The notes under the pieces are model-generated. The model did no database searches. It saw nothing but the letters and a program-made list of their open reading frames with translations, and was not told the origin of the DNA. The translations under genes and the position numbers were made by a program. Below are positions 1 to 8,145 of a stretch of DNA of 64,000 bases, one piece after another. How positions within the stretch are numbered: position 1 is the first letter of the stretch; each line of letters opens with the position of its first letter. Where the stretch lies: contig CBFIAU010000001.1 of the NCBI GenBank assembly GCA_965660675.1, positions 338,338 to 402,337 on the forward strand, in the 5' to 3' direction. Source of the DNA: UBA12202 sp002691725. Its GTDB lineage: Bacteria; Pseudomonadota; Alphaproteobacteria; Puniceispirillales; UBA1172.

Positions 1-915
1 ATTTTGCTCCGACCGTTGTGAAATCCGCATGTAGAAAATCAGAGCAACCAATACAATCAACAGCATCGTCACAGCAAGGGCGGCACCCAAAGGCCAGTTC
101 TTGCCTTGCCCAAATTGTAATTCAATCAAATTACCAATCATCAGATTCTTCCCGCCGCCAAGGATACGCGGCGTCACATATGCCCCTAGCGACGGCACAA
201 AAACCAAAATAGAACCCGCAATAACCCCCGGCTTAATGATCGGCAGAATAATTCTCCGCATGACTTTGAAGCGCGAGGCATAGAGATCAAAGCCTGCCTC
301 AACATAACGGAAATCAAAGCGTTCCATAGCGGCATAAATCGGCAGAACCATTAACGGCAGATAGACATATGTCATCCCAATCACAATCGCGGCATCTGAA
401 TAAAGCATGGGAATAGGATCACTAATTACCCCCAGCGACATTAATGAATTATTGATAACGCCTTTATTCCTGATCAATTCAAGAATAGCAAATGTCCGAA
501 TTAACAGATTTGTCCAAAACGGAATAGTGATTAGAAATAGCCAGACATTGCGTGTTGATGGTGGCCGTGTTGCGATAAAATAGGCTGTCGGGAATCCTAG
601 TATCAAACAGATCACCGTAGTCAGAAAAGACAGCTGAAACGACCGCCAAAAAATAGAAATATGGGCATCTGAAAGTGAAACAGTATCGTCAAAAATATCT
701 TTCGTGTAGAGCACCTTAAACCAGGCTTCGCCTGATAGCTCCCAAAGCACGCCACCATAATTTCCAGGGGTCAGAAAAGAATAGACAATGACAATCAGCA
801 ATGGCCCTGATGCCGCAAATAACAGCAAAAGCAATGCAGGCAGTGACAACAGCCAATTGGCGCGTGCCTTGCGTTTAATACGCTCTAATTCCAGATGGTT
901 AGAGACAGGTGCCAT
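1..915 (-). CDS. potB: Spermidine/putrescine-type ABC transporter permease (3' end outside window)
   Basis: Inner-membrane permease of a polyamine-type importer. It is partial: 305 codons are open from the ATG at 915 to base 1 with no stop. An AAAGGA ribosome site precedes the ATG, and the start lies 5 nt after the stop of the ATPase gene, so the two are probably co-translated. The N-terminus is a charged stretch followed by a leucine-rich membrane segment. Further hydrophobic segments follow, with the binding-protein-dependent permease region (EAGFDLYAS, then a PIIKPGVIAGS stretch) that contacts the ATPase. This matches the PotB/PotH family rather than PotC, which would be expected just beyond the left edge. 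Substrate is inferred from family and from the nearby PotD-like protein. Confidence 0.88.
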   Translation of the reverse strand, partial: MAPVSNHLELERIKRKARANWLLSLPALLLLLFAASGPLLIVIVYSFLTPGNYGGVLWELSGEAWFKVLYTKDIFDDTVSLSDAHISIFWRSFQLSFLTTVICLILGFPTAYFIATRPPSTRNVWLFLITIPFWTNLLIRTFAILELIRNKGVINNSLMSLGVISDPIPMLYSDAAIVIGMTYVYLPLMVLPIYAAMERFDFRYVEAGFDLYASRFKVMRRIILPIIKPGVIAGSILVFVPSLGAYVTPRILGGGKNLMIGNLIELQFGQGKNWPLGAALAVTMLLIVLVALIFYMRISQRSEQN

Positions 916-920
916 TTCCG

Positions 921-2036
921 CTAATCCTTTAAAATCTGAATAGCCTGTTCATCAATAACAATCCCCAGCGTATCCCCGATTGATGGATTAAAGGCGCGGC
1001 CAATTTCATTTTGTGAGCGCACAACAAAACTATCGCCATTTTCAAGTGACAGATGAAAATTGGTATCCGTGCCAAAGAACAAGATATTGGTTAATGTCCC
1101 GGTCATTGTTGCCCCGCGTGATGAGGTTTGCAGACGCGCATGTTCAGGCCGAATAAAAACCGTCGCAGATTTATCCTGCATCTTATTCGCTGGCAAGGTT
1201 GCTTTCAGTGTTTTGCGACTGCCGCTCAAGCGCAGCGAGGCTTTCGCCTGTTTGCCTTTACTGACCGAAACAATATCGGCTGTGATGAAGTTAGACTCAC
1301 CAATAAAATCCGCAACAAAGCGTTCTTGCGGATTGGAATAAATGTCATCAGGTGTCCCCACTTGCAGGATATGCCCATCACTCATCACGGCAATGCGATC
1401 TGACATAGTCAAGGCTTCTTCTTGATCGTGGGTGACAAAAATAAAGGTGATGCCAGTTTCTAATTGCAGCCTCTTGAGTTCAATTTGCATGCCTCGGCGC
1501 AGTTTATAATCAAGCGCCGATAGTGGCTCATCCAATAATAGCACATCTGGCTTAGGGGCTAATGCTCGTGCCAAGGCTACCCGCTGTTGCTGGCCGCCAG
1601 AAATCTGATTAGTCCGCCGATCTTTCAATTCTTCCATATGCACAAGCGCCAACATTTCATCAACCGTTTGGGCAATCTCACGCTTTGGTTTTTTAAGCAT
1701 TTCCAGACCAAAGCTAATATTTTCTGCGACAGTTAAATGCGGAAAAAGAGCATAGCTTTGAAACACGGTATTGACCGAACGGTGATATGGCGGCAGGTGA
1801 GTGATGTCCTTATTATCAAGCAGGATTTGCCCAAAGGTCGGGCTCTCAAACCCGGCAATTAGCCGCAACAATGTTGTTTTGCCACATCCTGACGGGCCAA
1901 GCAGAGTAAAAAACTCATTGCGGCGAATATCAATAGAAACATTATCCAGCGCCTTAACTAGATTTGGCTCAGCACCAAAATATTTTCCTACCCCATCTAC
2001 ATGAATTGCTATTTCAGCATCGTTGGTCTTTGTCAT
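921..2036 (-). CDS. potA: Spermidine/putrescine-type ABC transporter ATP-binding protein
   Basis: Cytoplasmic ATPase that powers the polyamine-type importer. The 371 residues begin with an ABC domain: Walker A GPSGCGKTT, Q-loop TVFQSYALFPH, signature SGGQQQR, Walker B VLLLDEPLSALD and switch histidine in FVTHDQEEA. A C-terminal TOBE-like domain (about 250-371) has the 'FIRPEHARL' strand typical of PotA/FbpC proteins. Length is normal for PotA. It sits between a serine hydrolase gene upstream and potB downstream on the same strand. The binding protein gene potD is about 3 kb away, separated by two unrelated genes, so this is a split pot locus. The closely related putrescine (PotG) or iron (FbpC) ATPases cannot be fully excluded, but PotB and PotD neighbours support polyamines. 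Confidence 0.9.
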   Translation of the reverse strand: MTKTNDAEIAIHVDGVGKYFGAEPNLVKALDNVSIDIRRNEFFTLLGPSGCGKTTLLRLIAGFESPTFGQILLDNKDITHLPPYHRSVNTVFQSYALFPHLTVAENISFGLEMLKKPKREIAQTVDEMLALVHMEELKDRRTNQISGGQQQRVALARALAPKPDVLLLDEPLSALDYKLRRGMQIELKRLQLETGITFIFVTHDQEEALTMSDRIAVMSDGHILQVGTPDDIYSNPQERFVADFIGESNFITADIVSVSKGKQAKASLRLSGSRKTLKATLPANKMQDKSATVFIRPEHARLQTSSRGATMTGTLTNILFFGTDTNFHLSLENGDSFVVRSQNEIGRAFNPSIGDTLGIVIDEQAIQILKD

Positions 2037-2122
2037 GACATAAACTTACCTACTAATTAGGTTTATAAAATCTGCTGGATTACATCGAAGCGCCTTATCT
2101 TCTTTAACTTGTGTTTTTAACA

Positions 2123-3313
2123 TCAGTCAACATGTTTCCCCAATTCAGCGGCAATCGCGTGAATGGCAAGCTGCGTATCAACTTTGAAATCATCATCAAG
2201 AAAATCAGGCCAGGTAGATAATTTAACAACCACCATATTATAGGCTGGCGCGATATAAATAAGCTGACCAAACACCCCTAAACACATGAAGGATTCTTTG
2301 GTCTCATCTTCGATCCAAAACTGATTTCGATAGCAGCCATGTGGCAGCAGCTTGCGCCTTTCCTCAGAAAATAATCCATGCGCGCCACGCCTGACATCGG
2401 TGATCCAGTCACGCGGGATAATCTGTTTGCCATCGCACATACCGTCATCCAGATAGAGCTGTCCAAAGCGGCCAAAATCCCGCAGGCAGCCATTAAAGCC
2501 GCCACTCGCCAGCCCGTATCCGCGTGCATCAACGGTGAAATATCCATCTTCTTCGGCACCCATAGGTTGCCATAATTCTTGGCTGATCAACTCATGCAGC
2601 GGCATGCCGGAGACGCGCATCATAATATGCGCCAGTAAATCTGTTTCAATTGACCGATATAAAAATCTGCTGCCATGGTCAGCATCACATGTTTTCAATG
2701 ATAATATCTGATCCCAAACCGAGGCAGGCCAATCAATATCAGGGCTAGCATCAGGCGCGACAGGCCGCCAGCCAGAAGCAACATCCGTCTTGCCAACATC
2801 AGAATCAAGCCGCGTGTATTCTTCGCTATACTGAACGCCTGTCGTCATATCCAGAACATGCTGAAGCGTCGCCTCCGCCCACGCTGTTTCTGCCAGCTCC
2901 GGGATATAGGTTCTGACCAGAGCAGATGGGTCAAGCTGCCCTCGCCCGATCATTATTCCGGTGACCGTGGCGGTAATAGATTTGGACACAGATTGCATCA
3001 AATGCGGCGTCTCAGGCCGCATACCATTATGGTAGCTTTCGTGGATAATATGGCCATCAGCCATGACCAGAAATCCGTCTGTGTAACTATCATCAAGAAA
3101 GCTCTCAAGCGTCTGTGATACTTGATCAGATCGGGTAAATTGTATCTGTGAGATATCCTTTTCTTGACGCGGCAGGGGCTTTGCCTGGGCGTTACCGCGC
3201 CAGACTTGGGCGGTTGGCATCAGGCTCCTGATGCGTTGAAAACTCCACCTATTCCATGGTGGCCTGTCCCAATCCATGCGCGGCATCTGAGCCCAGATAT
3301 CGGCCTCTGCCAT
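2123..3313 (-). CDS. Serine hydrolase, class C beta-lactamase/6-aminohexanoate-dimer hydrolase-like
   Basis: Predicted serine hydrolase of the beta-lactamase-like superfamily, 396 aa. The SxxK catalytic motif is visible as SVSK (Ser108, Lys111), and 'FLYRSIETD' fits the catalytic tyrosine position seen in NylB-type enzymes. The N-terminal 'DRPPWNRWSFQ' stretch resembles 6-aminohexanoate-dimer hydrolase relatives. No clear signal peptide is present, so a cytoplasmic location is likely. No strong ribosome site precedes the chosen ATG, and Met10 or Met13 are alternative starts. The gene lies just upstream of potA on the same strand. Given the amidase across the gap, a role in cleaving an amide or ester taken up nearby is plausible, but the substrate is unknown. 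Confidence 0.75.
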   Translation of the reverse strand: MAEADIWAQMPRMDWDRPPWNRWSFQRIRSLMPTAQVWRGNAQAKPLPRQEKDISQIQFTRSDQVSQTLESFLDDSYTDGFLVMADGHIIHESYHNGMRPETPHLMQSVSKSITATVTGIMIGRGQLDPSALVRTYIPELAETAWAEATLQHVLDMTTGVQYSEEYTRLDSDVGKTDVASGWRPVAPDASPDIDWPASVWDQILSLKTCDADHGSRFLYRSIETDLLAHIMMRVSGMPLHELISQELWQPMGAEEDGYFTVDARGYGLASGGFNGCLRDFGRFGQLYLDDGMCDGKQIIPRDWITDVRRGAHGLFSEERRKLLPHGCYRNQFWIEDETKESFMCLGVFGQLIYIAPAYNMVVVKLSTWPDFLDDDFKVDTQLAIHAIAAELGKHVD

Positions 3314-3560
3314 ATCAAATATTGGCGGCTGTTTTTCACTATTTTTATACGACGCTGTTATGACCTAATCTCCAATATCACTGGTCTCTATTATGATTTG
3401 CTTAAGTTCAGTGTGAAAGGCAAAGTTAATTATGTCAATCACTAGCTTGAGGGTATTACCTAAAAGGTATCCTCGAAAAGGTACTGGTCAATATCTGGCT
3501 GTCATGGCATCTTTAATCTTTATGTGTGTTTGAGGAATTATATGTTAAAGGAATTGTATC

Positions 3561-5012
3561 ATGGATGATTTGTTTGAATGTGATGCCATCGCCCTTGCTG
3601 AGCAAATTAAGGTCGGGGGTGTTGCCGCCGCCGACATGCTTAGTGCCAGCGTAGCAAGAGCGGAACGGCTAAACCCCTCGCTCCATGCTGTTGTCAACTT
3701 CAACACTCCCCAAGCCGAAAAACTGCTGGCGACGACGGCACTAGATACGCCGTTATATGGCGTCCCGACTCTTCTCAAAGACTTGGGCGCAGAGGCCATC
3801 GATTTTCCCTCACATAATGGCTCACGGCTATATCAGGATACGGTGTATTCGTATGATTCATCAATTTATCAACGCATGCGGAAAACCGGGCTCATTCCTT
3901 ATGCGCGAACGACATCACCTGAACTTGGCATTGGGCCAACAAGCGAGGCTGGCGTCTATGGGGCGCCGACGCGCAATCCATGGAACGTCAATCATACAAG
4001 CGGCGGCTCGTCTGGCGGTTCAGGCTCTGCGGTGGCGGCTGGCATTGTCCCCTTAGCTCATGGCTCTGATGGTGGCGGCTCGGTTCGTATCCCGGCCGCT
4101 TGCTGTGGGCTGGTTGGCATTAAACCGACGCGCGCGCGCCTGCCTGATGGCCCTGCTGTTGGCGAAGGCTGGGCAGGCATGGCGATAGACGGCTTTCTGA
4201 CACGTTCTGTTCGTGATAGTGCCTTGATGCTAGACCATTGTTCAGGCGCAGATTTAGGCGCGCCTTATTCTGCTCCCCCTCTCAAGACAGGCTTTATGAA
4301 AGCCATGGACGCCAAGCTGCCGGGCTTGCGCGTAGCTGTCTTGGATACCGATTTCATGGGGAATGCTGTTCATGAAGAATGTCGTCATGCCGTTGCCCAA
4401 ACCGCCGATAGTTTACGCCAACTTGGTCATCATGTGAGCGCATGGTCATCATCGCTTGGTGATGACGTGAAAGACATGATGATGGCATGGACAAAAATTG
4501 TCGCCGCCGGAACTTTGCTTTCGGTGCGATATAAAAAAGATATTGCTGAGGTGACACCAGATGATGTTGATGGCGTCACCTATGGTGCTATTCAATTAGG
4601 CAACCGTGTATCTGGCGCCGACTATCTGCAATCCATTAATACGGTTCACGCATTTGGCCGCAAAATGGCACATCTGTTTGAAGATGTTGATATTCTGTTA
4701 AGCCCAACATTAGCTGAACCACCTGCAGAAATTGGTCGCTTCAAGCCGATCAATACGGATTTTATGGATTACCGTAATGGCCCCGATGGTGTCTTTGCCT
4801 ATTCGCCCTATACAGCAATATTCAATGCCTCTGGTCAGCCGGCTATGTCACTACCGCTTCACTGGACGCCCGATAATCTGCCTGTTGGAGTGCATTTTGC
4901 GGCGGCTTATGGCAATGATGAAATGCTGATGAGCCTTGCCAGACAGCTCGAACAAGCGATGCCATGGCATGCTAAACAAGTTGATTTAATTCGCCAATAT
5001 CATCCCCAATAA
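3561..5012 (+). CDS. Amidase signature family hydrolase
   Basis: Amide hydrolase of the amidase-signature family, 483 aa, releasing ammonia or an amine from an unidentified amide. The Ser-cisSer-Lys triad is intact: Lys73 (LLKDLG), cis-Ser150 in the GGSSGGS loop, and nucleophile Ser174 in GSDGGGSVRIP. The 24-residue gap between the serines is the family norm. An AAGGA site about 8 nt upstream supports the ATG at 3561. It is not obviously GatA: no gatB or gatC is adjacent. It is transcribed divergently from the serine hydrolase and convergently with potD, ending at a strong bidirectional terminator. Similar amidases act on aliphatic amides, aryl amides or small peptides, and the sequence alone does not choose between them. 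Confidence 0.88.
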   Translation: MDDLFECDAIALAEQIKVGGVAAADMLSASVARAERLNPSLHAVVNFNTPQAEKLLATTALDTPLYGVPTLLKDLGAEAIDFPSHNGSRLYQDTVYSYDSSIYQRMRKTGLIPYARTTSPELGIGPTSEAGVYGAPTRNPWNVNHTSGGSSGGSGSAVAAGIVPLAHGSDGGGSVRIPAACCGLVGIKPTRARLPDGPAVGEGWAGMAIDGFLTRSVRDSALMLDHCSGADLGAPYSAPPLKTGFMKAMDAKLPGLRVAVLDTDFMGNAVHEECRHAVAQTADSLRQLGHHVSAWSSSLGDDVKDMMMAWTKIVAAGTLLSVRYKKDIAEVTPDDVDGVTYGAIQLGNRVSGADYLQSINTVHAFGRKMAHLFEDVDILLSPTLAEPPAEIGRFKPINTDFMDYRNGPDGVFAYSPYTAIFNASGQPAMSLPLHWTPDNLPVGVHFAAAYGNDEMLMSLARQLEQAMPWHAKQVDLIRQYHPQ

Positions 5013-5035
5013 GCAAAAAACCAATTGACAAAAAA

Positions 5036-5061
5036 ATAGAGGCGAATATTTTCGCCTCTAT
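5036..5061. terminator. Bidirectional intrinsic terminator between amidase and potD
   Basis: Perfect 11-bp inverted repeat (5036-5046 pairing with 5051-5061) with a 4-nt TATT loop. An A-run lies on the left side, which becomes a U-run for minus-strand transcripts. It lies between the convergent ends of the amidase and potD genes and can end both transcripts. Confidence 0.85.
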
Positions 5062-5101
5062 CATGTATTTGTCATATTAAAGCGACGCTGACGTCACTTT
5101 A

Positions 5102-6136
5102 TTACTTTTGTAGTTCTGTCCAAATAGCAGAATACATTTCCTGAACATGAGGTGGACAGGTTTTGCTGAAGAAGCCGTTTGGAATGAACTCAGCCGCAAT
5201 ATCAACTTCTGGTGCGCCCTTCATATCATCTGGCATAAATGGCTCAGAGCCTTTGATGCCATTGGCGTAACGCGCAAATGCTGATGCCATAGCGGCATGC
5301 TCGGGTTCCATCAGGAAGTTTTGGAAAAGCTTGGCATTCTCAACGTTCTTTGCGTCTTTGAGGACAACCACGGCATCCATCCACATCGGATAGCCTTCTA
5401 CTGGATAGCCAAAGCGAACATCTGGATTTTTCTCTCTGGCACGGAAAGCCGCGCCGTTCCAGTATAGCGATGCACCAAGATCACGTCCGGCAAATTTCTC
5501 AATGACACCATAATCCATGGATAACCAATGCTTTTTCGCACTGATCAATGTATCACGCGCTTTTTTCAGCTGGCTCTTATCATCGGTACAAGGCTCACCG
5601 CCTGTATATCTGAGAGCCGCATCAATGAGGTCAAGCATTTCAGGTGCCACATTGATTTTTCCTGAAAGTGATTCGGGCGGATCAAAGACCATTGCCCATG
5701 TGTTGATATCGCCATCATAAAGCGTGGTATCAACAATCACACCAACCGTACCCCACTGATAGGGAACAGAATAACGGTGACCAGGGTCCCAATCAGGGTT
5801 TTTGAAATTGTCACGGACATTGCCATAATTTGACATCCCGGACGGATTGGTTTCCAGCAATAAGCCTTCGCTGATCCAAATAGGCATAAAGCTGGCTGAT
5901 GGCACCGCAATATCAAAACCATGAGCGCCAGCACGCACTTTTGCTAATGCTGTATCATTAGAATCGTAATCCGTGATGGTGACTTTAATGTCATATGTTT
6001 TTTCAAATTTTTCAATCATCTCAGGGCTGGTGTAGTTGCCCCAGTTGAAAATATTTAGCTCGCCAGCCGCAAACGCCTGTGAGGATGAAAGCATCCCAAT
6101 AGCTACTGCTGCAGAACACAAATGCTTTTTTAACAT
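5102..6136 (-). CDS. potD: Periplasmic spermidine/putrescine-binding protein
   Basis: Extracytoplasmic binding protein of the polyamine-type importer, 344 aa. I chose the ATG at 6136 because a GGGAGG ribosome site precedes it and the protein then begins with a proper Sec signal peptide (MLKKH, hydrophobic core, SSQAFA cleavage). A longer open frame to 6202 would bury that signal. The mature protein starts with 'ELNIFNWGNYTSPEMIEKF', the hallmark opening of PotD/PotF proteins. 'DAVVVLKDAKNVENAKLFQNFLMEPEHAA' near the C-terminus is also typical. The terminator at 5036-5061 separates it from the convergent amidase gene. Substrate (putrescine, spermidine or a related cation) is inferred from family only. 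Confidence 0.9.
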   Translation of the reverse strand: MLKKHLCSAAVAIGMLSSSQAFAAGELNIFNWGNYTSPEMIEKFEKTYDIKVTITDYDSNDTALAKVRAGAHGFDIAVPSASFMPIWISEGLLLETNPSGMSNYGNVRDNFKNPDWDPGHRYSVPYQWGTVGVIVDTTLYDGDINTWAMVFDPPESLSGKINVAPEMLDLIDAALRYTGGEPCTDDKSQLKKARDTLISAKKHWLSMDYGVIEKFAGRDLGASLYWNGAAFRAREKNPDVRFGYPVEGYPMWMDAVVVLKDAKNVENAKLFQNFLMEPEHAAMASAFARYANGIKGSEPFMPDDMKGAPEVDIAAEFIPNGFFSKTCPPHVQEMYSAIWTELQK

Positions 6137-6337
6137 GATTTCCTCCCATAAATTAGCATTCATAAATAATAGGCATAAATTATCTTTTATGTATATAAAC
6201 ATTTCATGTGATTATAATGATAGCAGTAAAAAAGGCTCATATTGGCGCTATTCTACAACCTGCTCTGACGCTGACAAGAACGCATAGAGATGCGCTTCCC
6301 ATGATGAGGTCTTTGATACTATTCTAGCTTTAGCGCG

Positions 6338-7765
6338 TCATGATAAAGCCATCTGACGCAAGGATTTGACCTGACTGGCATAGGCAGCTGTAATCCTGTC
6401 CCGATGAATATGGCGACCAGCTATTACCATATGGCGGCCAGCTGACCAGACATCTGTCACCAGTGATTGATCACCTGCTATGATGAAGCTGTCAAGAATG
6501 CGATCGCCTCCTATATGGATCAGATCAAGCGCTTTGCTATCCAGGGCAATCAGATCAGCCCATGCTCCTGAACAAATGGCGCCTGAACGAATGGCGCCTG
6601 AACGAATAGCACCACCATGGCGCGCCAAGGCTTGATGCCCACCAGCATTAACCGCCTCCCATAAATGCCGTCCCACTGATGTTGCCTCACCTGCCATGAT
6701 ATTGCGTTTTTTATCACGCAACCGTTGTGAGTATTCCAGCGTCCGCAATTCTTCGGCAAGCGCGATACGAATATTAGAATCAGACCCTATCCCTATTTTA
6801 CCGCCATGCGCCATGTAGCGCGCGCCATCAAAAATGCCATCACCAAGATTTGATTCGGTGATCGGACATAACCCAACCACCGCACCAGATTTGGCCAGAG
6901 CTTCGGTTTCTGAGGCCACCATTTGGGTGGCATGAATAAGGCAGAAGCGGGCATTGACTTGAACCTGATCAAGCAACCATTCGACCGGCCTTGCGCCAGT
7001 ATGTGCCTTGATCTCATCAACCTCGGCCTGTTGTTCGGCGACATGAATATGGAAAGGCGCATGGGGAGACATCGCCGCCACCGCCATCAGCCCTTCATGA
7101 GATACGGCGCGTAAAGAATGTGGCGCAACGCCGATTGAGGCATCAGCAGGCAGATCGGATATGAGCTTGGCAGAAGCGTCATGAAGCTGATAAAACTGAT
7201 CAAGCGCGCAACCAAAACGCCGTTGCCCCGCCTCTAATGGACGTTGATCACAGCCGCCATATTGATAAAGAACCGGAAGTAATGTCAGGCCAATGCCAGT
7301 TTCCATTGCGGCATCAGTTATGGCGGCGGCCATAACCGCAAGATCATCATACGCCGTTCCATCAGCCTGATGATGCAGATAATGAAACTCACCAATGGCG
7401 GCATATCCGGCTTCGAGCATTTCCATTTGAACAAGCGCCGCGATAGCCTGCACATCCTCAGGACTTAGCACGTCAAGAAAGCGATACATCAATTGCCGCC
7501 ATGTCCAGAAACTGTCTTCGCCATGACTGCCCCTGAACTCAGTCAATCCAGCCATGGCGCGTTGAAAAGCATGGCTATGCAGATTGCACGGGGCGGGCAG
7601 CAAAATCGGCACATGAATATCGGCTTCTGCTGCCTGAACATGGTGTGCTGAGGCAGCGCTTGCATCTGTGATGATCGTATCAATCTTATCGTCAACAATC
7701 TTCAGCTGGATATTCTGTTGCCAGCCGTCTTCGGTAAGTGCCGTATCCGCCGCAATGGTGATCAT
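6338..7765 (-). CDS. hutF: Formimidoylglutamate deiminase
   Basis: Amidohydrolase that deiminates N-formimino-L-glutamate to N-formylglutamate and ammonia in the five-step histidine degradation pathway. The protein (475 aa from the chosen ATG at 7765) carries the metal site 'NLHSHAFQRAMAG' followed by 'SFWTWRQLMYRF', both highly characteristic of HutF, then 'HIHVAEQ' and 'GIGSDSN'. No other hut gene lies in the window, so the rest of the pathway must be elsewhere. An 11-codon longer start at 7798 exists, but the family N-terminus fits 7765 better. Near the C-terminus a 15-bp unit is repeated three times in frame (6564-6608), giving an RSGAI-type peptide repeat. Confidence 0.88.
   Translation of the reverse strand: MITIAADTALTEDGWQQNIQLKIVDDKIDTIITDASAASAHHVQAAEADIHVPILLPAPCNLHSHAFQRAMAGLTEFRGSHGEDSFWTWRQLMYRFLDVLSPEDVQAIAALVQMEMLEAGYAAIGEFHYLHHQADGTAYDDLAVMAAAITDAAMETGIGLTLLPVLYQYGGCDQRPLEAGQRRFGCALDQFYQLHDASAKLISDLPADASIGVAPHSLRAVSHEGLMAVAAMSPHAPFHIHVAEQQAEVDEIKAHTGARPVEWLLDQVQVNARFCLIHATQMVASETEALAKSGAVVGLCPITESNLGDGIFDGARYMAHGGKIGIGSDSNIRIALAEELRTLEYSQRLRDKKRNIMAGEATSVGRHLWEAVNAGGHQALARHGGAIRSGAIRSGAICSGAWADLIALDSKALDLIHIGGDRILDSFIIAGDQSLVTDVWSAGRHMVIAGRHIHRDRITAAYASQVKSLRQMALS
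6564..6608. repeat. In-frame 15-bp tandem repeat inside hutF, three copies
   Basis: Three head-to-tail copies of a 15-mer (6564-6578, 6579-6593, 6594-6608). Copies 2 and 3 differ at one base, and copy 1 differs from copy 2 at two. The unit is five codons, so copy-number change keeps the hutF frame. Confidence 0.9.
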
Positions 7766-7846
7766 GTAAATCTTTAATTCCAATGATGATATGAACACTC
7801 ATATTAGGAGTAATTTTTTGCGTTTCGCAAGAGGTAGTTTTATAGC

Positions 7847-8032
7847 CTAAATGGGGCTGTATTCGCCTAACCCCTTTGCCCAGAGCCGCATCTGATTTTC
7901 ATATCCCGGCAAATTACACCTGACTTGTTGACGCGCATAGCATCCTGTTGCGTTATCGGCAATCTGCAGCAAATCAAAATTGAGGTGTTCAATCACAGGA
8001 GTTGATACCGTCACCCATTCATGAAACCATAG
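7847..8032 (-). pseudogene. Unrecognised 61-codon remnant, probable gene C-terminus
   Basis: The roughly 380-base gap between hutF and the next gene holds an open minus-strand frame from just after a TGA (8033-8035) to a TAG (7847-7849). It encodes 61 residues that look like real protein: tryptophan-, tyrosine- and cysteine-containing, with 'LNFDLLQIADNATGCYAR' and 'LPGYENQMRLWAKG'. There is no ATG until residue 48 and no credible ribosome site, so it reads as the C-terminal end of a gene whose 5' part was deleted. I do not recognise the family. An intact small gene using the GTG at residue 7 is the alternative. I see nothing else clear in the gap. Confidence 0.4.
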
Positions 8033-8145
8033 TCACATTTAAATTTGCAAAACATACCGCAAATTATAACATCTGTTCAGTAGTATTGTCATTGTAGGTG
8101 CATCTTTACAACCATGGTCAATATGACCTCAATGGAAGCGATAAT

